A stretch of 64,000 bases of DNA. It comes from Murdochiella massiliensis. GTDB taxonomy: Bacteria > Bacillota > Clostridia > Tissierellales > Peptoniphilaceae. A program made the translations under genes and the position numbers. The notes under the pieces were generated by a model. It made no database searches, had not been told where the DNA came from, and saw only the letters and a program-made list of their open reading frames with translations. The stretch spans positions 558,001-622,000 of the forward strand of contig NZ_FIZW01000002.1 of NCBI RefSeq assembly GCF_900059565.1. Direction: 5' to 3'. Shown here in pieces: positions 15,962 through 22,863 of the stretch (the first letter of the stretch is position 1; each line of letters opens with the position of its first letter).

Positions 15962-15967
15962 TTCCTT

Positions 15968-15996
15968 TTGACGGTGTGACAAATCAATGCTACAAT
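15968..15996 (+). promoter_or_regulatory. Promoter for the AbiF-type RNA and gene
   Basis: TTGACG (15968-15973), a 17-bp spacer and TACAAT (15991-15996). Transcription should start near 16003, just before the structured RNA. Confidence 0.8.
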
Positions 15997-16002
15997 AAGA
16001 GC

Positions 16003-16077
16003 AGATAAGTTTGTCTAGGATTAAGTTCCAGACTATCGGGGAAATCCCTCCTGCTCTTGCAGGGGGGATTTCTTTTT
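16003..16077 (+). ncRNA. Structured RNA upstream of Abi_2 gene (abiF RNA motif candidate)
   Basis: About 75 nt between a good promoter and the Abi gene. Hairpin 1 pairs GATA/TATC (16004-16037) with an inner stem GTCT-GGA/TTCC-AGAC. A GGGG linker follows, then a second hairpin (AAATCCCTCCTGC / GCAGGGGGGATTT) ending in CTTTTT, a rho-independent terminator. A conserved RNA upstream of abiF genes is known (abiF motif, Rfam) and has been linked to RNA antitoxins for HEPN toxins. The match is by position and architecture; no covariance search was done. Confidence 0.65.
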
Positions 16078-16088
16078 AGGAGAAAGAA

Positions 16089-17090
16089 ATGGAATACGAT
16101 AAGCCGTTTAAGACATATGATGAGCTCTTAAATCATCTAGAAGAGCAATACGGACTAAATATTTCTAATCGCAAAACGGCAATTCATATTTTAGAAGCTG
16201 TCCCGTTTTATGACTTAATTAATGGTTATAAGGAATCCTTTTTAGACGCTAATGAAAAGTTTGCAGCACATCACAGTTTGGAACTTCTATATGCTTACCA
16301 TGAATTTGATCGCGGCTTTCAAAATATACTTTTTAAGTACTCCATTGACGTTGAGACCAAGTTTAAAAATATTATGGCATATCGGTTATCTGAACAATAC
16401 GGCGTTGAAGTCAGCGGATATTTAAATCCGGGAAATTTCAAAATACCGCACAATAAAAGACAAATGAATAAGCTAAAAACAACGCTTAGCGAAGCTTGGG
16501 ATAGGAATAGAGGAAAAGAAAATAATCCTACCAAATTCTATATAACAAATCACAACCATGTCCCAGCTTGGATTCTATTTAAAAATGTTCGCTGGAACAC
16601 TGTTTCCGACATATATCAGTTTCTAAAACCGGAAGATAAAAAGTATGTTTTAGATCGGATGCTAAAAGCCGATATTAAGCATGAACATATGAATCAGGTC
16701 TTTTCGAATGCGATGTATATCATCCGGAAAATGAGAAATCAAATCGCGCATAACGGGAAATTCACAACATACAGAGTCGACCATGCGCATGGATTGATTT
16801 TAAAACAAATCGAAGGTGAGTTTGGATCTACTTTACTATCAGGTGTCTATTCAACTGGTGATAATGTTTTTGCCATGATTTTGTCACTAATTCTTTTGCT
16901 TGGAGACAAGGGCAGGACTGCAAGAATGGCACTAGAAATTGAAAAATTGATCGAGTCTCAAATTTTTATTCCAGACTCAGTATCCAGGCAAAAATTCCAT
17001 GAGAATTCTATATGGCATCCGTATTCAAAGGTAACTGGGATACCAATAGATATTGTGCAGCGTTTTAAACTATATTTGACTAAAAAATAA
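16089..17090 (+). CDS. Abi_2 (AbiD/AbiF) family abortive-infection HEPN protein
   Basis: A 333-aa protein of the Abi_2 family (KPFKTYDELLNHLEEQYGL at the start, then YYDLINGY-like ILEAVPFYDLINGYKESFL). The HEPN RNase motif is present as RNQIAH at about residues 218-223. Family members cause phage-induced cell dormancy or death, probably by RNA cleavage; recent work places AbiF near the origin of Cas13. AGGAG lies 6 nt before ATG 16089. Translation needs read-through of the upstream RNA terminator, a built-in attenuator. Confidence 0.88.
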   Translation: MEYDKPFKTYDELLNHLEEQYGLNISNRKTAIHILEAVPFYDLINGYKESFLDANEKFAAHHSLELLYAYHEFDRGFQNILFKYSIDVETKFKNIMAYRLSEQYGVEVSGYLNPGNFKIPHNKRQMNKLKTTLSEAWDRNRGKENNPTKFYITNHNHVPAWILFKNVRWNTVSDIYQFLKPEDKKYVLDRMLKADIKHEHMNQVFSNAMYIIRKMRNQIAHNGKFTTYRVDHAHGLILKQIEGEFGSTLLSGVYSTGDNVFAMILSLILLLGDKGRTARMALEIEKLIESQIFIPDSVSRQKFHENSIWHPYSKVTGIPIDIVQRFKLYLTKK

Positions 17091-17191
17091 AGTCAGAGCC
17101 ATATGAACAAAATAATGCTCTATCGCTCGAGTGCACAAGGAAAAAGAAAACGATAAGAGAAACCGCCCAGCGGCAACTGGACGGAATCAAA

Positions 17192-17258
17192 TATGGAGGC
17201 TGTTACACCAACATATGCGCATATAGTGTATCACAGCCTCCGAAAGGAGGCACTTTTT
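17192..17258 (+). promoter_or_regulatory. Integrase leader with competing ribosome-binding-site hairpins
   Basis: GGAGGCTGT (near 17193) can pair with ACAGCCTCC (near 17234-17242), while the same CCTCC can pair with the ribosome-binding site in GCCTCC-GAAA-GGAGGC (6-bp stem, GNRA tetraloop). The two are mutually exclusive, so translation of the integrase may be controlled. An in-frame ATG at 17193 could encode a 22-residue leader or N-terminal extension. Confidence 0.5.
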
Positions 17259-18374
17259 ATGCCTAAAAATCGCATAACCAAAAAGGCCGATGGGCGTTAT
17301 TACTACCAAACTACCGACGCGCAAGGAAAGCGCATCACCATCGGATCTTGGAAGAAGGAGAGCAAGCGCGACTTTGCCGTACGTTGCAACGAATTGGACG
17401 CTACCGCACATGGCGAAGCGCGAACAGATACATTTGATGAGCTCTTTCGGGAATGGATGCAACTGCACGTATTGCCTAATCTTTCCGCCGGCACAATCCG
17501 TACAGCCAAGGATTATTATGGGCGCTATGTGAAGCCTTTTATAGGCTCTCGGCGCATCACGGATATCAAACGCAAAGATGTCTTCAGATTGTTATCTAAA
17601 GCAAAGCAGAAGGGTCTGGCACCAACTACCATGAAGAAAATTCGCTCGACCATTTCTTCCCCGTATTCTTTTGCCATCAATTCGCTTGGTTATGAGATAG
17701 TCTCCCCGACAGAAGGTCTTGTCTTTGATTATGGAGGTAAGGCTAAACCAGCGCGCAAGCGCGTCATAAACGACAAGGACATCAAGAGGATTCAGAAGGC
17801 GGCGGAAGAGAGCAAATACAAGAATCTGATATATATACTGCTCTATACCGGCATGCGCCCAAGTGAAGCACTGGGACTAAAAGCATCAGATGTGCACGAT
17901 GGAAAAATCTACATCTGAAGAGGAGTGACACGAGACGGAATATCTACACTGAAAACGGCTGCAGCGCGTCGTGAATTCCCACTGTTTAAAGGCCTGCGTA
18001 GCGTGTTGGACGAGCAAATCAATATCGTCGGGCATAGTAGCTGGCTTTTTGCCACATATAACGAAATGCCAAGCATGATCGCCCTCATCAAGTCCTTCCG
18101 AAGGATTCTCCGCCGCACGGAAGTATGGGAAAGAGGCGGAAGAAATCATTTGAAAAAAATTAAACTGATAACGGCAGCCGTTGAATGCAGTCTCTATGAC
18201 TTCCGGCACACTTTTGCAACACGACAAGCCGAAGCTGGTATGAACCCTACCGTACTGCAAACCATCATGGGCCACGAAGATATTAAGACTACTTTGGAGT
18301 ATTATGTGGAGATTACTGACACTATGATGGAACAGGCAATCGACGTCCTGGAAAAGACGGTAGAAAAAAATTGA
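17259..18374 (+). pseudogene. Phage tyrosine integrase interrupted by an in-frame TGA
   Basis: The ATG at 17259 follows AAGGAGG. Domains in order: N-terminal AP2-like DNA-binding (residues 1-45), SAM-like core-binding (55-150) and the catalytic domain. The first catalytic Arg is in TGMRPSEALGL. A TGA at 17916-17918 stops the frame after KIYI; the same frame continues with RGVTRDGIS and reaches the catalytic tail with RHTFATR, MGHEDIKTTLEYY (active Tyr) before the true stop at 18374. A GTG at 17925 could restart the C-terminal part. Likely a CGA to TGA nonsense mutation, which would lock the prophage unless suppressed or complemented. Confidence 0.85.
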
Positions 18375-18424
18375 GGACAAAATTGAGGACAAACTCATAA
18401 ACAAGCTGGCCTCTGCAAAAAGAG

Positions 18425-18458
18425 AAAGCCGCTGAAATCAAGTGATTCCAACGGCTTT
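18425..18458 (-). terminator. Bidirectional terminator between integrase and tRNA-Arg
   Basis: AAAGCCGTTGGAATCA / ATTTCAGCGGCTTT pair with a 4-nt loop (two mismatches), followed on the minus strand by TCTCTTTTT. It terminates the leftward tRNA transcript. Confidence 0.7.
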
Positions 18459-18465
18459 AAAGTTT

Positions 18466-18505
18466 CGTGCCATCGGGGATTCGAACCCCGGGCCTCCACT
18501 TCCGG
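18466..18505. other. Probable prophage attachment site in the tRNA 3' half
   Basis: Integrase genes next to the 3' end of a tRNA mark attachment sites; the phage restores the tRNA 3' end on integration. The core is inferred to lie in the T-arm/anticodon region. The matching copy should lie beyond the left edge of the window. Confidence 0.6.
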
Positions 18506-18537
18506 AGAGTGGCGCGCTTCCACTGCGCTAATGGCAC
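18466..18537 (-). tRNA. tRNA-Arg (anticodon CCG)
   Basis: A full cloverleaf on the minus strand: acceptor GTGCCAT/ATGGCAC, D-arm GCGC/GCGC, anticodon arm CCACT/AGTGG with loop CTCCGGA (anticodon CCG, reads CGG), T-arm with GGTTCGAAT, discriminator G. CCA is not encoded. The integrase gene lies at its 3' end. Confidence 0.95.
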
Positions 18538-18669
18538 ACGATGGCTTAAGAGCCGCGTTCAGTTCATGAACAGCCCACGACCGGCAAACAAAACGCCTGT
18601 GTTTACCTCATAAAAAGCACACGATACGCCCCAGCCTGTCGTTCCATTTTAAACGATGCAGGTTGATTT

Positions 18670-18921
18670 TGCAACGCAGGAAACATGCAACACAAGAGGC
18701 ATCTTTGCAACACATAAGATGTCTTTGCAACGCAGGAGGTATCTTTGCAACACAAGAGATGTCTTTGCGACGTAAGAGGCATCTTTGCAACACATAAGAT
18801 GTCTTTGCAACGCAGGAGGTATCTTTGCAACACAAGAGATGTCTTTGCGACGTAGGAGGCCTGCAACACAAGAGATGTCCTTGCAACGCAGAAAGCGTCT
18901 GTGCAATGCAGAAGGCGTTAA
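18670..18921. repeat. 20-bp tandem repeat array with 80-bp higher-order unit
   Basis: About twelve units of 20 bp share TGCAAC-CA-AGAG--TCTT. Four unit types follow each other as an 80-bp block (18706-18785) that is repeated almost exactly from 18786. Open frames crossing it are a by-product of the repeat. It lies between the tRNA and a small membrane-protein gene. Function unknown; it is probably unstable by slippage. Confidence 0.85.
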
Positions 18922-18924
18922 CTT

Positions 18925-19248
18925 CTATTTCCGAGCGTCCAGCTTCCAAGCTGCACGAACGATCGTGGCGGCGCCCGGCGCAAGCATAAGGAGGCAAGAA
19001 CGTGCAAAGGAATCGGGATTGCGGAAATACGTAAAAAGCAGAAAGGCAACCACAATGCCAAAATAGATGAAAAAGCCTTTTTTCGCTTCGGTCGGATCTT
19101 CTTCTATAACAAAGTATGAAGCATACGTGGCGACAAGGGTAATGCTCAGCAAGATACAGGCGAGGACAGGCGGAACCGGCTGTGAAAAACAAACAAACAC
19201 TAAAACAGCACAAAAGGCGACTGCCATTATTTTACTCCAATGTTTCAT
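18925..19248 (-). CDS. Small three-span membrane protein (107 aa)
   Basis: The ATG at 19248 (MKHWSKIMAVAF) follows AAAGGA; the open frame extends 16 codons upstream without a better site. Hydrophobic segments at about residues 6-24, 28-46 and 57-75, with a fourth weaker one near 85-100. No family recognised. Its 3' end abuts the 20-bp repeat array. Confidence 0.6.
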   Translation of the reverse strand: MKHWSKIMAVAFCAVLVFVCFSQPVPPVLACILLSITLVATYASYFVIEEDPTEAKKGFFIYFGIVVAFLLFTYFRNPDSFARSCLLMLAPGAATIVRAAWKLDARK

Positions 19249-19426
19249 TTCAACGTCCTTTCCGAAGAGAAAGTCCTCAACAACACAGCCTTCCAAAGGA
19301 AGATGCCCTCATTAACCTGAGGAAGATACCTTCAGTCCCTGCACCCTCTTTCCGAAGAGAGCGCCTCTTTCCTTCAAACCGATTGCCCTTATTTCTCATC
19401 CAACACCACATCAACATCGATCGGCC

Positions 19427-19915
19427 TTATGCCTCATCCAATACTACATGCTCCACTTTCGGTTCTTTCCCCTTTGTCAGCGTAAGAACGGCACAGCTTG
19501 GTGCGCCATCATAGGGACGGCTCGGTGAACCGGGATTGATCGCCCAAATGTTGTTGATTTTTTCCACAGCAAAGCGATGCGTGTGTCCGTAAAGGACAAT
19601 GTCAGCAAGCTGTTTTCGCGCATGATGAACCAGCGGCAGGCGATCAAAATGTACGCCGTAACGGTGACCGTGCGTAAGGAGAAGCGAAAAGCCTTCCACA
19701 AAAAGCGTATACTCCCACGGTGCCGGCGAACCCCAATCATTGTTGCCGCGAACGCCGAGAACAACGCGTCCGAGCATCTGCTGCATCTCTTCGGCATCCC
19801 AGGCATGGTCACCCATATGAAGAATACGGTCAATGCCGGGCGTATTGCGGATATAGGAGAGAATGGCCTGCAAGTCGCCATGTGTATCCGAGACCAACAA
19901 AAGACGTTCCGTCAT
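19427..19915 (-). CDS. Metallophosphoesterase (YfcE/MJ0936 family phosphodiesterase)
   Basis: A 162-aa calcineurin-like enzyme. Metal-binding motifs: SDTHGD (residues 9-14), MGDHAWD (35-41), GNND (57-60), THGH (80-83) and GHTH (114-117). Family members hydrolyse phosphodiesters with Mn/Ni. It overlaps the rdgB gene by 4 bp, a common pair in Bacillota. Its last codons (VVLDEA) are partly duplicated just downstream at about 19390-19415. Confidence 0.9.
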   Translation of the reverse strand: MTERLLLVSDTHGDLQAILSYIRNTPGIDRILHMGDHAWDAEEMQQMLGRVVLGVRGNNDWGSPAPWEYTLFVEGFSLLLTHGHRYGVHFDRLPLVHHARKQLADIVLYGHTHRFAVEKINNIWAINPGSPSRPYDGAPSCAVLTLTKGKEPKVEHVVLDEA

Positions 19916-20550
19916 AGCGAATCCCCCGGCTCTTCCTTTGCCAGCCGGTCAAGCAGCGCACGATATGCACGCGAACGATGGGAAAGATGGTTCTTTTCCT
20001 CGTCCGACATTTCCGCCAAGGTTCGCCCCTCCTCCGGAACATAGAATACCGGATCATAACCGAAGCCGTTGGTTCCGCGCGGCACGTCCAGAATTCGTCC
20101 GTCCAGAACCCCCTCCACGGTCTCGGTAATGCCGTTTCGGCAAAGCGCAATCACCGTCTTAAAATGTGCGCTGCGATTGGCCCATGCTACGCCCTGCATC
20201 TCGCCAAGCAACTTGTCTACATTATCCTGATACGTAGCATGCGGACCGGCGTATCGTGCCGCATAAATGCCCGGCCGCCCCTCCAGAGCATCCACAAAAA
20301 GCCCCGTGTCATCGGCTAAAATCCAGTGTGCATCCGGATCTTTCCCTGCCAAAAGCAGTGCATGATACAGCCCACTCACCTTAAGAGACGCATTTTCCGC
20401 CAAGGTATTTCCCGTTTCCTCAATATCCAGATCCGAAAATCCCGCATCCGTCTTGGTTTGCACCAAAAAGCGCTCCCCCAGAAGCGCACGAAGTTCCTTC
20501 GCCTTATCCGGATTTCCGGTGGAAAGAAGAATCGTTATTTTATCATTCAT
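19912..20550 (-). CDS. rdgB: RdgB/HAM1 inosine/xanthosine triphosphate pyrophosphatase
   Basis: A 212-aa house-cleaning enzyme that hydrolyses dITP, ITP and XTP to monophosphates. Signature STGNPDKAKEL at the N-terminus, LADDTGLFVDAL (about 72-83), YAARYAG, and NGFGYDPVFYVPE (about 153-165). The ATG at 20550 has AAGGAG; the open frame to 20709 includes repeat-derived sequence and is not coding. Confidence 0.92.
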   Translation of the reverse strand: MNDKITILLSTGNPDKAKELRALLGERFLVQTKTDAGFSDLDIEETGNTLAENASLKVSGLYHALLLAGKDPDAHWILADDTGLFVDALEGRPGIYAARYAGPHATYQDNVDKLLGEMQGVAWANRSAHFKTVIALCRNGITETVEGVLDGRILDVPRGTNGFGYDPVFYVPEEGRTLAEMSDEEKNHLSHRSRAYRALLDRLAKEEPGDSL

Positions 20551-20555
20551 CGCTG

Positions 20556-20710
20556 CTCCTTTTCCCTGCGCCGGCGATCCCGCCTCCCAAGCATGGATCG
20601 ATGCGGAAATGGGAACGTCCTTTTCCCTGCGCCGGCGATCCCTCCGTAAGCACTCCGCCCGGGGAGTACGCACGCAAGTCCTTTTCCTTGCATAGGCGTG
20701 CCCGCCCACG
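20556..20710. repeat. Three tandem copies of the rdgB ribosome-binding-site region
   Basis: TCCTTTTCCCTGCGCCGGCG occurs at about 20557 and 20621, and a diverged form at about 20690. On the coding strand each carries the GGAAAAGGA that serves rdgB. The copies are about 65 bp apart and fill the ligA-rdgB gap. Confidence 0.7.
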
Positions 20711-20712
20711 TC

Positions 20713-22854
20713 TTATTCCTGTGAAGGTGCCAATTGCTTCAACCACTCCGCCAGCTCCTCGCCTTCCAGAAGAGGAATCGAAAGATCCAACGCCCTCTGT
20801 CGTTTTGAACCGGCCGCCTCACCCGCCAGCACCAGATCCGTTTTTTTCGAAACCGAGCCCTGCGCGCGCCCACCAGCTTCCTGAATGGTTTTCTCTATTG
20901 CGCCGCGCGTCCAGCCGGGAATCGTCCCGGTAACAACAATCTTCTTGTTTGCAAGCCAAAGCGAGTTATCCGCTTTTTTCTCAGGATAGCGCAGGACAAT
21001 TCCCTGCGCAAGCAGCGCATCAATGGCTTTGGCAATGTGCTCATCATGGAAAAATTCCACAATATTGGCCGCCGTCGTCTCCCCGATGTCCGGAATGGTC
21101 ATGAGCTCCTCCGCCGAGGCATGGCGCAAGGCGTCAAACGAAGCGAAATGTGCGGCCAAATCTGAGGCCGTGCGCTCACCAACTTCGGGAATGCCGAGGG
21201 CAAACAGGAAGGCGGAAAAATGTGGCTGTTTCGAAGCTTCAATGGCCGAAAGCAAATTCTTCGTTTTCTTTTCTTTGAAGTTTTCCAGTTGCAAAAGATC
21301 GTCCGCCGTAATGCGATACAAATCCGCCATCTCATGAAAGCCGAAATCCAACAACTTTTCCAGCGTTTTCTCAGAAAGTCCCTCGATATCCATCGCATTG
21401 CGGGAAGCAAAATGCACCAGGCGCGAGATGAGCTGCGGACGACAGGAAAGCGAGTTTGGACAGTAAATATGCACGCGGTCGTAAATCAGCTCCGCCCCGC
21501 ATGCCGGACAGTGCGTCGGCTTGGCAATAGCTTCGGTCTTGATTTCCGGCATCTCCAACGTTTCCAGAATTTCCGGAATCACCTCGTTGGAACGACGAAT
21601 CTTGACGCGTGCATTCAAGCGTACGCCTTTACGTAAAATATCATCATAGTTGTTAAGCGTCGCCCGCGAGACCTGCGCACCACCGATGTCCACAGGATCG
21701 AGCACAGCCGTGGGCGTCACCTTTCCCGTGCGTCCGACATTCCACTCCACCGCCTTCAGCGTGGTCACCACTTCCTGCGGCGGAAACTTAAACGCTATCG
21801 CCCAGCGCGGAAATTTCGCCGTAAAACCGAGCAAAGTCCGCGTACGCAGATCATTCACCTTGATCACGACGCCGTCTGTTTCCACGTCAATTTCCTCGCG
21901 CAACGTTTTGACCTCACGAATTGCGGAAAGCACTTCATCTGCATTATGGCAACGACGCAAAAAGGGATGCACCTGAAAATGGTTAGAACGCAAAAAACGG
22001 AACATTTCCTCTTCGGTGGAAAACGGCGCTCCCGCAGGCGGATCGTCCGCGCCGGATGGATCGCGTTCTGCAACGACACCCGTTCCCTTCGCACGTTCAC
22101 CTTTTTCCGCATCCGCGACAAGCGCACCGTGAACAAGCTCACCGTGTTCCGTATTTTCCAAATAGCCAACCTGATAAAAAAAGGCATCCAAACGGCGAGA
22201 GGCCGCCACGGCAGGATCCAACGAGCGCAGCGCACCGGCTGCCGCATTGCGTTCGTTTTTCAACGGCTCCTCCGCTGTTTCATTATAGCGGCGCAGAGCC
22301 GAACGCGGCATAATACCTTCGCCCTGAACCTCCATCGTACCCTGAAACGGAATCTGAAGCGGCACTGTCGGAATGGTGCGCACCTGCGAAAGAATTTCTT
22401 CCCCGATCGTCCCGTTTCCACGGGAAGAGGCCATCACGAGAACCCCCTCGCGATACGTCAGATTTACCGTCAGTCCATCGAATTTGAGCTCCGCAAAATA
22501 TTCCGGCTTCGGAAGCGGCGATTCAGGATGCTCCACATTATAGCGCTTTACCGCCGTTTCTACGTCGCTCATCCATTTTCGGACCTCTTCCTCGGTCTTT
22601 GTCTTTCCCAAGGAATACAAAGGAGCAAGATGACGATGCTTCGTAAATTTTTGCAAAACTTCCCCGCCGACACGCTGCGTCGGTGAGGCGGGAAGCACAA
22701 CCCCGGTCTCTTTTTCCAGCGCGACAAGTTCATCATAAAGGACATCATATTCTGCGTCGCTTACCAGCGGATCATCGAGGGTGTAATAATGCACGTTCAG
22801 CTGATTGAGACGTTCCACCAGCTCCTGCATCCGTTCGGCCATCTTGGAATCCAT
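20713..22854 (-). CDS. ligA: NAD-dependent DNA ligase LigA
   Basis: A 713-aa ligase that seals nicks in replication and repair. Domain Ia/adenylation: the active Lys is in ELKFDGL (about residue 125), with a GEVVIKVND-like segment (VETDGVVIKVND). The OB fold, Cys4 zinc finger (CPAC...CPN..C), HhH repeats and C-terminal BRCT (KKIVVTGTIPGWTR) follow in order. It is about 40 residues longer than usual because of an Ala/Asp/Gly/Pro-rich insertion at about 245-285 in the adenylation domain. It lies downstream of pcrA, the usual Bacillota order. Confidence 0.95.
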   Translation of the reverse strand: MDSKMAERMQELVERLNQLNVHYYTLDDPLVSDAEYDVLYDELVALEKETGVVLPASPTQRVGGEVLQKFTKHRHLAPLYSLGKTKTEEEVRKWMSDVETAVKRYNVEHPESPLPKPEYFAELKFDGLTVNLTYREGVLVMASSRGNGTIGEEILSQVRTIPTVPLQIPFQGTMEVQGEGIMPRSALRRYNETAEEPLKNERNAAAGALRSLDPAVAASRRLDAFFYQVGYLENTEHGELVHGALVADAEKGERAKGTGVVAERDPSGADDPPAGAPFSTEEEMFRFLRSNHFQVHPFLRRCHNADEVLSAIREVKTLREEIDVETDGVVIKVNDLRTRTLLGFTAKFPRWAIAFKFPPQEVVTTLKAVEWNVGRTGKVTPTAVLDPVDIGGAQVSRATLNNYDDILRKGVRLNARVKIRRSNEVIPEILETLEMPEIKTEAIAKPTHCPACGAELIYDRVHIYCPNSLSCRPQLISRLVHFASRNAMDIEGLSEKTLEKLLDFGFHEMADLYRITADDLLQLENFKEKKTKNLLSAIEASKQPHFSAFLFALGIPEVGERTASDLAAHFASFDALRHASAEELMTIPDIGETTAANIVEFFHDEHIAKAIDALLAQGIVLRYPEKKADNSLWLANKKIVVTGTIPGWTRGAIEKTIQEAGGRAQGSVSKKTDLVLAGEAAGSKRQRALDLSIPLLEGEELAEWLKQLAPSQE

Positions 22855-22863
22855 GGCTTCCTC

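Noticed and set aside
18608-19213. Cys-rich repeat protein (Leu-Arg-Cys-Lys-Asp repeats) on the minus strand
   Set aside because: The open frame comes from the 20-bp tandem repeat, is open in several frames, lacks a ribosome-binding site and overlaps the membrane-protein gene.
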